DNA of 64,000 nucleotides from Ehretia macrophylla. Taxonomy: Eukaryota; Streptophyta; Magnoliopsida; Boraginales; Ehretiaceae. How positions within the stretch are numbered: position 1 is the first letter of the stretch; every line of letters begins with the position of its first letter. Below are positions 33,146-46,245 of this stretch, one piece after another. Both the position numbers and the translations under genes were made by a program. Under the pieces are notes generated by a model. It was not told where the DNA came from and searched no databases. It saw nothing but the letters and a program-made list of their open reading frames with translations. The DNA is taken from the NCBI GenBank assembly GCA_037974665.1, contig CM075765.1, positions 20,814,648-20,878,647 on the forward strand. The letters are read 5' to 3'.

Positions 33146-35364
33146 GAATCTTTCTCTATCCTGAATGAATTTTTTAATATTATTTTGAGAAGACGAACCT
33201 TTCTCCCTCTTGTTAGGTTTCCTTCCTATTGTGGGAAGAAGGTAAAGAGAAACACATAACAGAGGTTTTCGAGAGGCACGAACCAAGAAGTAAAACAGAG
33301 GTTTCTGAGAACCACGAACCAAGCACGAAGTAGAGAATTGGAAAATGAAAGAGGCGAAAAAACATCAGCAAAAGGCAACACCTAGAGAGAGTTTTCTCTC
33401 TCTAGAGATTGAGAAAATCTTTGTCTAACCTGACAGACTTTTTTTTTTCCAACAATTTTGTTCGAGAAGACGAACCTTTCACCTTCTTGTTAGGTTTCCT
33501 TCCCATTGAGGGAAGAAGGTAAAGAGAAACACAGAATAGAGGTTTTTGAGAGCCACGAACCAAGAAGTAAAGCAGATGTGTCCGAGAACCACGAACCAAT
33601 CACAAAGCAGAGAACTGGAAGATGAAAGAGGCAAAAAAACATCAATGAAAAGCAGTACCTTGAGAGGGTTTTCTCTCTCTAGAGCTTGAGAGAATCTCTC
33701 TCTAACCTGAATGACTATTTTTTTTTCAGCGGTTTTGTTCGAGAAGACTTACCTTTCTCCTTCTTGTTAGGTTTCTACCCCATTGTGGGAAGAAGGTAAA
33801 GAGAAACATAGAACAGGCGATTTCGAGAGCCATGAACCAAGAAGTAAAGCGGAGGTTTTCGAAAACCACGAACCAAGCACGAAGTAGAGAATTGGAAGAT
33901 GAAAGTGGCAAAAAAACATCAGCGAAAGGCAACACCTTAAGAGGGTTTTCTCTCTCTAGAGCTTGAGGGAATCGTTCTCTAACATGACTGATTTTTTAAT
34001 CTTTTTTCCAACAGTTTTGTTCAAGAAGACGAACATTTCTCCTTCTTGTTCGGTTTTCTTTCCATTAGGGGAAGAGGGTAAAGAGAACCAAAGAATAGAG
34101 GTTTTCGAGAGCCACGAACCAAGAAATAAAGTGGAGGTTTTCGAGAACCACGAACCAAGCACCAACCAGAGAATTGGTAGTTGAAAGCGGCAAAAAAACA
34201 TCAGTGAATGGCAGCACCTTGAGAGGGTTTTCTCTCTCTAGAGCTTGAGAGAATCGTTCTCTATCCTGACAGATATTTTTTTTCCATTGGTTTTGTTCGA
34301 GAAGACGAACCATTTTCCTTCTTGTTAGGTTTCCTTCCCATTGTGGGAAGAAGGTTAAGAGAAACACAAAACAGAGGTTTTCGAGAGCCCCGAACCAATA
34401 AGTAAAGTAGACGTTTCCGAGAACTACGAACCAAGCACGAACCAGAGAATTGGAAGATGAAATAGGCGAAAAAATATCAGCGAGAGGGAACACCTTGAGA
34501 ATGTTTTCTCTCTCTAGAGCTTGAGAGAATATCTCTTTAACCTAACTGACTTTTTTTTTCTAGTGGTTTTGTTCGAGAAGACGAACCTTTCTCCATCTTA
34601 TTATGTTTTCTTCCCATTGTGGGAAGAAGGTAAAAACAAACACAGAATATAGGTTTTCAAGAGCCACGAGCCAAGAAGTAAAACATAGGTTTCCAAGAAC
34701 CATGAACCAAGCACGAAGTAGAGAATTGGAAGAAGAAAAAGGCGAAAAAACATCAGCGAAAGGCAGCACCTTGAGAGGGTTTTCTCTCTCTAGAGCTTGA
34801 GAGAATATCTCTCTAACCTGACTTTTTTTTTCAGTGGTTTTGTTCGAGAAGATGAGCCTTTCTCCATCTTGTTATGTTTCCTTCCCATTGTGGGAAGAGG
34901 GTAAAGAGAAACACAGAACAGAGGTTTTTGAGAGCCACGAACCAAGAAGTAAAATAGAGGATTACGAGAACCACGGACCGAGCACGAAGTAGAGATTTGA
35001 AAGATAAAAGAGGTGAAAAAACATCAGCGAAAGGCAGCAGCTTGAGAGGGTTTTCTCTTTGTAGAGCTTGAGAGAATCTCTCTCTAAGCTGACCGACTTT
35101 TTTTTTTCTTTTTTTTTTTCCAACAGTTTTGTTCGAGAAGACAAACCTTTCTCCTTCTTGCTATGTTTTCTTCCCATTGTGGGAAGAGGGTAAAGAGAAA
35201 CACAGAACAGAGATTTTCGAGGGCCACGAACCAAGAAATAAAGCAGAGGTTACTGAGAACCAAGAACCAAGCACGAAGCACGAAGTAGAGAATTGGAAGA
35301 TGAAAAAGGCGAAAAAACTTCAGCGGAAGGCAGCACCTTGAGAGGGTTTTCTCACTCTAAAGCT
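33146..35364 (-). repeat. Satellite block between two higher-order repeats
   Basis: Eight units of 260-280 bp. The first is an alpha relative, and then the order breaks. Linkers with and without the GAACAAAACCG block are mixed. The last two units, starting about 34797 and 35069 (CATCTTGTTATG and CTTCTTGCTATG markers), have partners at 38643 and 38920, so they could equally be placed at the head of the next block. Confidence 0.75.
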
Positions 35365-38300
35365 TCAGAGAATCTTTCTCCAACCAGACTGACTTTTTTT
35401 TTTTTTTGAGTTGACGAACCTTTCTCCTTCTTGTTAGGTTTCCTTCCCATTGTGGGAAGAAGGTAAAGAGAAACACAAAACATATGTTTTAGAGAGGCCA
35501 AGAAGTAAAACAGAGGTTTCCGAGACCACGAACCAAGCACGAAACATAGAATTGGAAAATAAAAGAGGCGAAAAAATATCAACGAAGGCAACACCTTGAG
35601 TAGGTTTTCTCTCTCTAGAGCTTGAGGGAATTTCTCTCAAACCTGACTAACAATTTTTTTTCCCAGTGATTTTGTTCGAGAAGACGAGCCCTTCTCCTTC
35701 TTGTTAGGTTTCCTTGCCATTGTGGGAAGAAGGTAAAGAGAAACACAGAACACAGGTTTTCGAGAGCCACGAACCAAGAAGTGAAGCAGAAGTTTCCGAT
35801 AACCACGAACCAAGTACGAAGCAGAGAATTGGAAGATGAAAGAGGCGAAAAAATATCAGCGAAAGGCAGCACCTTGAGAGGGTTTTCTCTCTCTAGAGCA
35901 TGAGAGAATCTCTCTCTAACCTAACAGACCTTTTTTCCAGCGGTTTTGTTCTAGAATACGAACCTTACTCCTTCTTGGTAGGTTTCCTTCCCATTGTGGG
36001 AATAAGGTAAAGAGAAGCACAAAACAATGGTTTTTGAGAGGCACGAACCAAGAAGTAAAACATTGGTTTCGGAGAACATTGAACCGGCACGAAACAGAGA
36101 ATTGGAAAATGAAAGAGGCAAAAAAATATCAGAGAAAGGCAACACCTTGAGAAGGTTTTCTCTCTCTAGAGCTTGATAGAATTTCTCTCGAACTTGGCTG
36201 ACATTTCTTTTTTCCAGCGAATTTGTTCGAGAAGACGAACCCTTCTCCTTCTTGTTAGGTTTCCTTCCTATTGTGGGAAGAAGGTAAAGAGAATCCCAGA
36301 ACAGTGGTTTTCGAGTGCCATGAACCAAGAAGTAAAGCAGAGGTTTCTGACAACCACGAACCAAGCACGAAGTAGAGAATTGGAAGATTAAAGAGTTGAA
36401 AAAATACATCAGCGAAATGCAGCACCCAGCGAGGGTCTTCTCACTCTAGAGCTTGAGTTATTATCTTTATAACCAAATTGCCTTTTTTTTTTTTGAGAAG
36501 ATGACCCTTTCTCCTTCTTGTTCTGTTTTTTTCCCATTATGCGAAAAAGGTAAAGAGAAACACAGTACCGAGGTTTTCGAGAGCCACGAACCTAGAAGTA
36601 AAACAGAGGCTTTCGAGAACCGCGAACCAAGCAAGAAGCAGAGAATTGGAAGATGAAAGAGGCGAAAAAACATCAGCGAAAGGCTGTACCTTGAGAGGGT
36701 TTTCTCTCTCTAGAGCCTGAGAGAATCTCTCTCTAACTTGATTGACTTTTTTTTTCTAGCAGTTTTGTTCGCGGAGACGAACCTTTCTCCTTCTTGTTTG
36801 GTTTCCTTCCCATTATGGGAAGTGGGTAAAGAGAAACTAAGAATAGAGGTTTTCGAGAGCCACAAACCAAGAAGTAAAGCAGAGGTTTTCAAGAACCATG
36901 ATCCAAGCACGAAGCAGAGAATTTAAAGATGAAAGAGGCAAAAAAATATCAGCGAAAGGCAGCACCTTAAGAATGTTTTCTCTCCCTAGAGCTTGAGAGA
37001 ATCTCTCTCTAACCGTACTGATGATTTTATTTTCAGCGGTTTTGTTCGAGAAGACATTCTCCTTCTTGTTAGGTTACCTTCCCATAGTGGGAAGAGGTAA
37101 TGATAAACACAGAACAGAGGTTTTTGAGAGTCACAAACCAAGAAGTAAAGCAAAGGTTTCTGAGAACCACGAACCAAGCACAAATCAGAAAATTGGAAGA
37201 TGAAAGAGGCGAAAAAACATCAGCGAAAGGCAGCACCTTGAGGGCATTTTCTCTCTCTAGAGCTTGAGAGAATCTTTCTCTAACCTGACTGACTTCTTTT
37301 TTTTTTTTTTTGAGAAGACGAACCTTTATCCTTCTTGTTAGGTTTCCTTCCCATTGTGGGATGGAGGTAAATAGAAACACAGAATAGAGGCTTTCGAGAG
37401 GCACGAACCAAGAAGTAAAACAGAGGTTTCCGAGAACCACGAACCAAGCATGAAGCAGAGAATTGGAAAATGAAAGAGGCAAAAAAATATAAGTGAAAGG
37501 CAACACCTTGAGAAGGTTCTCTCACTCTAGAGCTTGAGATAATTTATCTCTAACCTGACTGGCATTTTATTTTTCTAGATGTTTCCTTCGAGAAGAAGAA
37601 CCTTTCTCCTTCTTGTTAGGTTTCCTTCCTATTGTGGGAAGAACGCAAAGAGAAACACAGAACAAAAGTTTTCGAGAGCCACGAACCAAGAAGCAAAGCA
37701 GAAGTTTTTGAGAACCACAAACCATGTACGAAGCAGAGTACTGGAAGATGAAAGAGGCAAAAAAAATCAGCGAAAGGCAGCACCTTGAGAGGGTTTTCTC
37801 TCTCTAGAGCGTGAGAGAATCTCTCTCTAACCTGACAGACTTTTTTTTCCAGCGGTTTTGTTCGAGAAGACCAACATTTCTACTTCTTGTTAGGTTTCCT
37901 TCCCATTTTGGGAAAAAGGTAAAGACAATCACAGAACAAAGGTTTTCGAGAGCCACGAACCAACAAATAAATCAGAAGTTTTCGAGAACCACGAACCAAG
38001 CACGAAGCAGAGAATTGGAGATGAAAGAGGCGAAAAAACACATCAGCGAAAGGCAGCACCTTGAGAGGGTTTTCTCACTCTAGGGCATGAGAGAATCTCT
38101 CTCTAACGTGACTGACTTTTTTTTTCCAGCGGCTTTGTTTGAGAAGAATAACCTTTCTCCTTCTTGTTAGGTTTCTTTCCTATTGTGGGAAGAGGGTAAA
38201 GAGAAACACAAAATAGAGGTTTTTGAGAGCCACGAACGAAGAAGTGAAGTAGAGGTTTCTGAGAACCATGAACCACGCATGAAGTAGAGAATTGGAAGAT

Positions 38301-41300
38301 GAAATAGGCAAAGAAAACATCAACGAAAGGCAGCACCTTGGGAGGGTTTTCTCTCTCTGGAGCTTGAGAGAATCTTTCTCTAACCTGGCTGATTTTTATT
38401 TTTATTTCCAACGGTTTTGTTCGAGAATACGAACCTTTCTCCTTCTTGTTAGGTTTCCATGCCATTGTGGGAAGAAGGTAAAGAGAAACACAGAACAAAG
38501 GTTTTCGAGAGCCCCGAACCAGGAAGTAATGCAGAAGTTTTTGAGAACCACGAACCAAGCACGAAGCAGAGAATTGGAAAATGAAAGAGGCGAAAAAATA
38601 TTAGCGAAAGGCAACAACTTGAGAGGGTTTTCTCTCTCTAGAGCTTGAGAGAATATCTCTCTGACCTGACTTTTTTTTTCCAATGGCTTTGTTGGAGAAG
38701 ATGAACCTTTCTCCATCTTGTTATGTTTCCTTCCCATTATGGGAAGAGGGTAAAGAGAAACACAGAACAGAGGCTTTCGAGAGCCACGAACAAAGAAGTA
38801 AAACTGAGGTTTTCGAGAACCACGGACCGAGCGCAAAGTAGAGAATTGAAAGATGAAAGAGGTGAAAAAACATCAGCGAAAGGCAACAGCTTGAGAGGGT
38901 TTTCTCTTTTTAGAGCTTGAGAGAATCTCTCTCTAACCTGACTTACTTTTTTTCCTGTTTTTTTTTCTAATGGTTTTGTTTGAGAAGACAAACCTTTCTC
39001 CTTCTTGCTATATTTTCTTCCTATTGTGGGAAGGGCTAAAGAGAAATACAGAACAAAGATTTTTGAGAGCCACGAACCTAGAAGAAAAGCAAAATTATTC
39101 GATAACCACGAACCAAGTACGAAGCAGAGAATTGAAAGATGAAATAGGCGAAAAAACATCAGCGAAAGGCAGCACCTTGAGAGGGTTTTCTCATTCTAGA
39201 GCTTGAGAGAATCTTTCTTTAACCTGACTGACTCTTTTTTTTTTTTTGAAGACAAACCTTTCTCCTTGTTAGGTTTCCTTCCCATTGTGGGAAGAAGTTA
39301 ACGAGAAACACAAAACAAAGGTTTTCGAGAGGCACGAACCAAGAAGTAAAACAGAGGTTTTCGAGAACCACGAACCAAGCACGAAATAGAGAATTGGAAA
39401 ATGAAAGAGGCGAAAAAATATCAGCGACGGCAACACCTTGAGAAGGGTTTCTCTCTCTAGAGCTTGAGAGAATTTCTATCTTACCTAACTGACATTTTTT
39501 TTCTAGCGATTTTCTTCGAGAAGACAAACCCTTCTCCTACTTGTTAAGTTTCCTTCCCATTGTGGGAAGAAGGTAAAGAGAAACACAAAACACAGGTTTT
39601 CAAGAGCTGCGAACCAAGAAGTAAAGCATAAGTTTTCGATAACCACGAACCAAGTGCGAAAGAGAGAATTAATAGATAAAAGAGGCGAAAAAATATCAAC
39701 GAAAGGCAGCACCTTGAGAGGGTTTTCTCTCTCTAGAGCATGAGAGAATCTCCCTCTAACCTGACAGACTTTTGCTTTTTCCAGTGGTTTTGTTCAAGAA
39801 TATGAACCTTTCTCCTTCTTCTTAGGTTTCCTACCCAATGTGGGAAGAGGGTAAAGAGAAACACCAAACAAAGGTTTTTGAGAGGCACGAACCAAGTAGT
39901 AAAACAAAGGTTTCTGCGAACCACGAACCAAGCACGAAACAGAGAATTGGAAAATGGAAGAAGCAAAAAAATATTAGAGAAATGCAACACCTTGAGAAGG
40001 TTTTCTCTCTCTAAAGCTTGAGAGAATTTCTCTCTAACCTGACTGACATTTCTTTTTTCCAGTGATTTTGTTCGAGAAGACGAACCTTTCTCGTACTTGG
40101 TCGGTTTTCTTCCCATTGTGGGAAGAAGGTAAAGAGAATCATAGAACATAGGTTTTCGAGAGCCACGAACCAAGAAGTAAAGCAGAGGTTTATGAGAACC
40201 ACGAACCAAGCACAAAGCAGAGAATAGGAAGATCAAAGAGGCGAAAAAATACATCAGCGAAAAGCAGCACCCTGGGAGGGTTTTCTCACTCTAGAGCTTG
40301 AGAGAATATCTTTATAACTGGACTGACTTTTTTTTTTTTTTTTTAGAAGATGAACCTTTCTCCTTCTTGTTCGGTTTCCATCCCATCATGCGAAGAAGGT
40401 AAAGAGAAACACATTATAGAGGTTTTCGAGAGCCACGAACCTAGAAGTAAAGTAGAGGTTTCCGAGAACCGCGAACCAAGCAAGAAGCAGAGAATTGGAA
40501 GATGAAAGAGGCAAAAAAACATCAACGAAATGCAGCAGCTTGAGTGGGTTTTCTCTCTCTAGAGCTTGAGAGAATCTCTCTCTAACCTGACTGACTTTTT
40601 TTTTTCCAGCGGTTTTGTTTGAGAAGACGAACCTTTCACCTTCTTGTTAGGTTTCCTTCCCATTGTGGGAAGTGGGTAAAGAGAAACACAGAACAAAGGT
40701 TTTCGAGACCCACGAACCAAGAAGTAAAGTAGTGGCTTTCGGGAAAAATGATCCAAGCATGAAGTAGAGAATTAGAAGATGAAAGAGGCGAAAAAATAAT
40801 AGCAAAAGGCAGCACCTTGAGAATGTTTTCTCTCTCTAGAGCTTGAGAGAATCTCTCTCTAACCGTATTGACAATTTTTTTTTTCAGTGGTTTTGTTCGA
40901 GAAGACATTCTCCTTCTTGTTAGGTTACTTTCCCATTATTGGAAGAGGTAAAGATAAACACAGAACAAGGGTTTTTGAGAGCCACAAACAAAGAAGTAAA
41001 GCAAAGGTTTCCGAGAACCATGAACCGATCATGAAGCAGAGAATTGGAAGATGATAGAGGTGAAAAGATATCCGCGAAAGGCAGCACCTGGAGAAGGTTT
41101 TCTGTCTCTAGAGCTTGTGACAATCTCTCTCTAACCTAACTGACATTTTTTTTTCATCAATTTTGTTCAAGAAGACTATCTCCTTCTTGTTAGGTTACCT
41201 TTCCATTGTGGGAAGAAGGCAAAGATAAACACAGAATAGAGGTTTTCATGAGCCACGAACCAAGAAGTAAAGCAAAGGTTTCCGAGAACCACGAACCAAG

Positions 41301-44300
41301 CACGAAGCAGAGAATTGGAAGATGAAAGTGGCGAAGAAACATCAGCGAGAGGCAGCACCTTGAGGGCATTTTCTCGCTCTAGAGCTTCAGAGAATCTTTC
41401 TCTAACCTGACTGACTTTTATTTAATTTTATTTTTAAAGACGAACCTTTCTTCTTCTTGTTAGGTTTCCTTCCCATTGTGGGATGAAGGTAAATAGAAAC
41501 TCAGAATAGAGGTTTTCGAGAGGCACGAACCAAGAAGTAAAACAGAGGTTTTCGAGAACCACGAACCAAGCATGAAGCAGAGAATTGGAACATGAAAGAG
41601 GCAAAAAAATTTCAACGAAAGGCAACACCTTGAGAAGGTTTTCTCTCTCTAGAGCTTGAGAGAATTTCTCTCTAACCTGACTGACATTTTTTTTTCTAGC
41701 AGTTTTGTTCGAGAAGGCGAACATTTGTCCTTCTTGCTTGGTTTCGTTCCGATTGTGGAAAGAAGGTAAAGAGAAACACAGAACAGAGGTTTTCGAGAGC
41801 CACAAACTAAGAAGTAAAGTAGTGGTTTCCGAGAACCACAAACTAAGCTCGAAGCAGATGAACGAGGTAAAAAAACACATCAGCGAAAGGCAGCATCTTG
41901 AGAGGGTTTTCTCTCTCTATAGCTTGAGAGAATATCTCTATGACCGGACTGATTTTTATTTTTTTTTAGAAGATGAACCGTTCTCCTTCTTGTTCAGTTT
42001 CTTTCCAATCATGCGAAGAAGGTAAAGAGAAACACAGTACAGAGGTTATCAAGAGCCACGAACCTAGAAGTATAGCAGAGGTTTTCGAGAACCACGAACC
42101 AAGCAAGAAGCAGAGAATTGGAAGATAAAATAGGCAAAAAAACATCAGTGAAAGGCAGTACCCTGAGAGGGTTTTCTCTCTCTAGTGCTTGGGTGAATCT
42201 CTCTCTAACCTGACTGACTTTTTTTTCCAGCGGTTTTGTTCGAGAAGAATCTATCTCCTTCCTGTTAGGTTTCCTTCCCATTGTGGGAAGAGGGTAAAGA
42301 GAAACACAGAACAGAGGTTTTCGAGAGCCACAAACCAAGAAGTAAAGCAAAGGTTTCCGAGAACCATGAACCAAGCACGAAGTAGAGAATTGGAAAATGA
42401 AATAGGCAAAAAAATATCAGCGAAAGGCAGCATCTTGAGAAGGTTTTATCTCACTAGGGCTTAAGAGAATCTCTCTCTAACCTGACTGACATTTTTTTTC
42501 AGTGGTTTTGTTCGAGAAGACATTCTCCTTCTTGTTACGTTTCTTTCCCATTGTGGGAAGAGGTAAAGATAAACACAGAACAAAGGTTTTCGAGAGCCAC
42601 AAACCAAGAAGTAAAGCAAAGGTTTCTGAGAACCACGAACCAAGCACGAAGCATAGAATTGGAAGATTAAAGAGGTGAAAAAACTTCAGCGAAAGGCAGC
42701 GCCTTGAGAGGGTTTGCTGACTCTAGAGCTTGAGGGAATCTTTCTTAAACCTGACTGACTTTTTTTTTTTTTTTTTAGAAGACGAACCTTTCTCCTTCTT
42801 GTTAGGTTTCCTTCCCATTATGGGAAGAAGGTAAAGGAAAACACAAAACAGAGGTTTTCGAGAGGCACGAACCAAGAAGTAAAACGGAGGTTTCCAAGAA
42901 CCACGAACCAAGCATGAAATAGAGAAATGGAAAATGAAATAGGCGAAAAAATATAGCCAAGGCAACACCTTGAGAATGATTTCTCTCTCTAGAGGTTGAG
43001 AGAATTTCTCTCTAACCTGACTGACATTTTTTTTTCCAGCGATTTTGTTCGAGGAGAAGAAACATTCTCCTTCTTTTTAGGTTTCCTTCCCATTGTGGGA
43101 AGAAGGTAAAGAGAAACACAGAACACAGGTTTTCGAGAGCCACGAACCAAGAAGTAAAGCAGAAGTTTCTGATAACCACAAACCAAGTACGAAGCAGAGA
43201 ATAGGAAGATGAAAGATTCGAAAAAAAATCAGCGAAATGCCGTACCTTAAGAGGGTTTTCTCTCTCTAGGGCATGAGAGAATCTCTCTCTAACCTGACAT
43301 ACTTTTTTTTTTCCAGCTGTTTTTGTACGAGATTACAAACCTTTCTCCTTCTTGTTAGGTTTCCTTCCCATTGTGGGAATAAGGTAAAGAGAAACACAAA
43401 ACAAATTTTTTTGAGAGGCACGAACCAAGAAGTAAAACAGAGGTTTGCGAGAACCACGAACCAAGCACGAAACAGAGAATTGGAAAATGAAAGAGGCAAA
43501 AAAATATCAACGAAAGGCAACACCTTGAGAATGTTTTCTCTCTCTAGTGCTTGAGAGAATTTCTCTCGAGCCTGACTAACATTTCTTTTCTCCAGTAATT
43601 TTGTTCTAGAAGACGAACCCTTCTCCTTCTTGTTAGGTTTCCTTCCCATTGTGGGAAGAAGGTAAAGAGAATCACAGAACAGAGGTTTTCGATAGCCACG
43701 AACCAAGAAGTAAAGTAGAGGTTTTCGAGAACCACGAACCAAGCACGAAGCATAGAATTGGAAGATGAAAGAGGAGAAAAAACACATCAGCGAAAGGCAG
43801 CACATTGAAAGGGTTTTCTCTCTCTAGAGCTTGAGATAATATCTCTATAACCCGACTGAGTTTTTATTTTTTATTTTTGAGAAGATTAACCTTTCTCATT
43901 CTTGTTTAGTTTCTTTCCCATTATTCGAAGAACTAAAGAGAAACACAGTACAGATGTTTTCAAGCGCCAAAAACCTAGAAGTAAAGCAGAGGTTTCTGAG
44001 AACCGCGAACCAAAGCAAGAAGCACAGAATTTGAAGATGAAAGAGGCGAAAAAACATCAGCTAAAGGCAGCACATTGACAGGGTTTTCTCTCTCTAGAGC
44101 TTGAGAGAATCTCTCTCTAACCTGACTAACTTTTTTTCCCAGTGGTTTTCTTCGAGAAGATGAACCTTTCTCCTTCTTGTTAGGTTTCCTTCCCATTGTG
44201 TGAATTGGGTAAAGAGAAAAAACAGAACAGAGGTTTTCGAGAGCCATGAACCAAGAAGTAAAGCAGAGGTTTTCGAGAACCATGATACAAGCACGAAGCA

Positions 44301-46245
44301 GAAATTTGGAAGATGAAATAGGCGAAAAAATATCAGCTAAAGGCAGCACATTGAGAATGTTTTCTCTCTCTAGAGCTTGAGAGAATCTCTCTCTAACCGT
44401 ACTGACAATGTTTTTTTCAACGGTTTTGTTCGAGGATACATTTACCTTCTTGTTAGGTTACCTTCCCATTGTGGGAAGAGGTAAAGATAAACACAGAACA
44501 AGGGTTTTTGAGAGCCACGAACCAAGAAGTAAAGCAATGGTTTTCAAGAACCACGAACCAAGCATGAAGCAGAGAATTGGAAGATGAAAGAGGCAAAAAA
44601 ATATCAGCGAAAGGCAACACCTTGAGAAGGTTTTCTCTCTCTAGAGCTTGTGAGAATCTCTCTCTAACCTGATTGACATTCTTTTTCTCATCAGTTTTGT
44701 TCAAGAAGACTTTCTCCTTCTTGTTAGGTTACCTTCCCATTGTGGGAAGAAAGCAAAGATACACACAAAACAGAGGTTTTCGAGAGCCACAAACCAAGAA
44801 GTAAAGCAAAGGTTTCCGAGAACCACGAACCAAGCACGAAGCAGAGAATTGGAAGATGAAATTGGCGAAAAAACATTAGTGAAAGGCAGCACCTTGAGGG
44901 CGTTTTCTCTCTCTAGAGCGTAAGAAAATCTTTCTCTAACCTGACTGACTTTTTTTTTTTTTTTTTAGAAGACGAACCTTTCTCGTTCTTGTTAGGATTC
45001 CTTCCCATTGTGGGATAAAGGTAAATAGAAACACATAATTGAGGTTTTCGAGAGGTACGAACCAAGAAGTAAAAAAAAAGGTTTCCGAGAACCACGAACC
45101 AAGCATGAAGCAGAGAATTGGAAAATGAAGGAGGCAAAAAACTATCAGCAGGAGGCAACACCTTGAGAAGGTTTTCTCTCTCTAGAGCTTGAGAGAATCT
45201 CTCTCTAACCTGACTGACATTTTTCTTTCTAGCGGTTTTGTGCGAGAAGATGAACATTTCTCCTTTTCGTTAGGTTTCCTTCCCATTGTGGGTAGAAGGT
45301 AAAGAGAAACACAGAACAGAGATTTTTCGAGAACCACGAACCAAGAACAAAGTAGAGAATTGGAAGATGAAATAGGCAAAAAAACACATCAGCGAAAGGA
45401 AGCCTCTTGAGAGTGTTTTCTCTCTTTGGAGCTTGAGAGAATATCTCTATAACCAGACTGACTTTTTTTTTTCTTTGAGAAGATGAACCTTTCTCCTTCT
45501 TGTTCGGTTTCCTTCCCATTATATGAAGAAGGTAAAGAGAAACATAGTACAGAGCTTTTCAAGAGCCACAAACCTAGAAGTATAACAGAGGTTTCTGAGG
45601 ACCACGAGCCAAGCAAGAAGTAGAGACTTGGAAGATGATAGAGGCCAAAAAACATCAGCGAAAGGCAGCACCCTGAAAGGGTTTTCTCTTTCTAAAGCTT
45701 GAGAGAATCTCTCTCTAACCTGACTGACTTTTTTTTTTCCAGCGGTTTTGTTCGAGAAGACGAATCTTTCTCCTTCTTGTTATGTTTCCTTCCTATTATG
45801 GGAAGAGGGTAAAGAGAAACACAGAACAGAGCTTTTCGAGAGCCACAAACCAAGAAGTAAAGCAAAGGTTTTCGAGAACCATGAACCAAGCACGAAGTAA
45901 AGAATTGGAAGATGAAAGAGGCGAAAAAATATCAGCGGAAGGCAATACCTTGAGAAGGTTTTATCTCACTAGGGCTTGAGAGAAGCTCTCTCTAACATGA
46001 CTGACAATTTTTTTTTCAGCGGTTTTGTTAAAGAAGACAATCTCCTTCTTGTTAGGTTTCCTTCCAATTGTGGGAAGAGGTAAAGATAAACACAGAACAA
46101 AGGTTTTCGAGAGCCACAAACCAAGAAGAAAAGCAATGGTTTCTGAGAACCACCAACCAAGCACGAAGTAGAGAATTGGAAGAGGAAAGAGGCGAAAAAA
46201 CATCAGCGAAAGGCAGCACCTTGAGAGGGTTCTCTCTCTCTAGAG
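35365..46245 (-). repeat. Higher-order repeat of 3.5-3.85 kb (13-14 units), three copies
   Basis: Copies begin near 35365, 39200 and 42730. Matched unit starts: 35625/39460/42995 with GATAACCACGAACCAAG or GATAACCACAAACC; 35905/39741/43273 with GCATGAGAGAATC and GAGAGGCACG; 36168/40012/43545 with CATTTCTTTT; 36438/40298/43830 with TATCTTTATAAC or TATCTCTATAAC; 36992/40842/44375 with CTCTAACCGTA; and 37262/41383/44918 with GGGATGGAGG, GGGATGAAGG or GGGATAAAGG. A unit with CTTGTGA at 41112 and 44647 is absent from the first copy. The copies differ by several percent. Confidence 0.83.
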
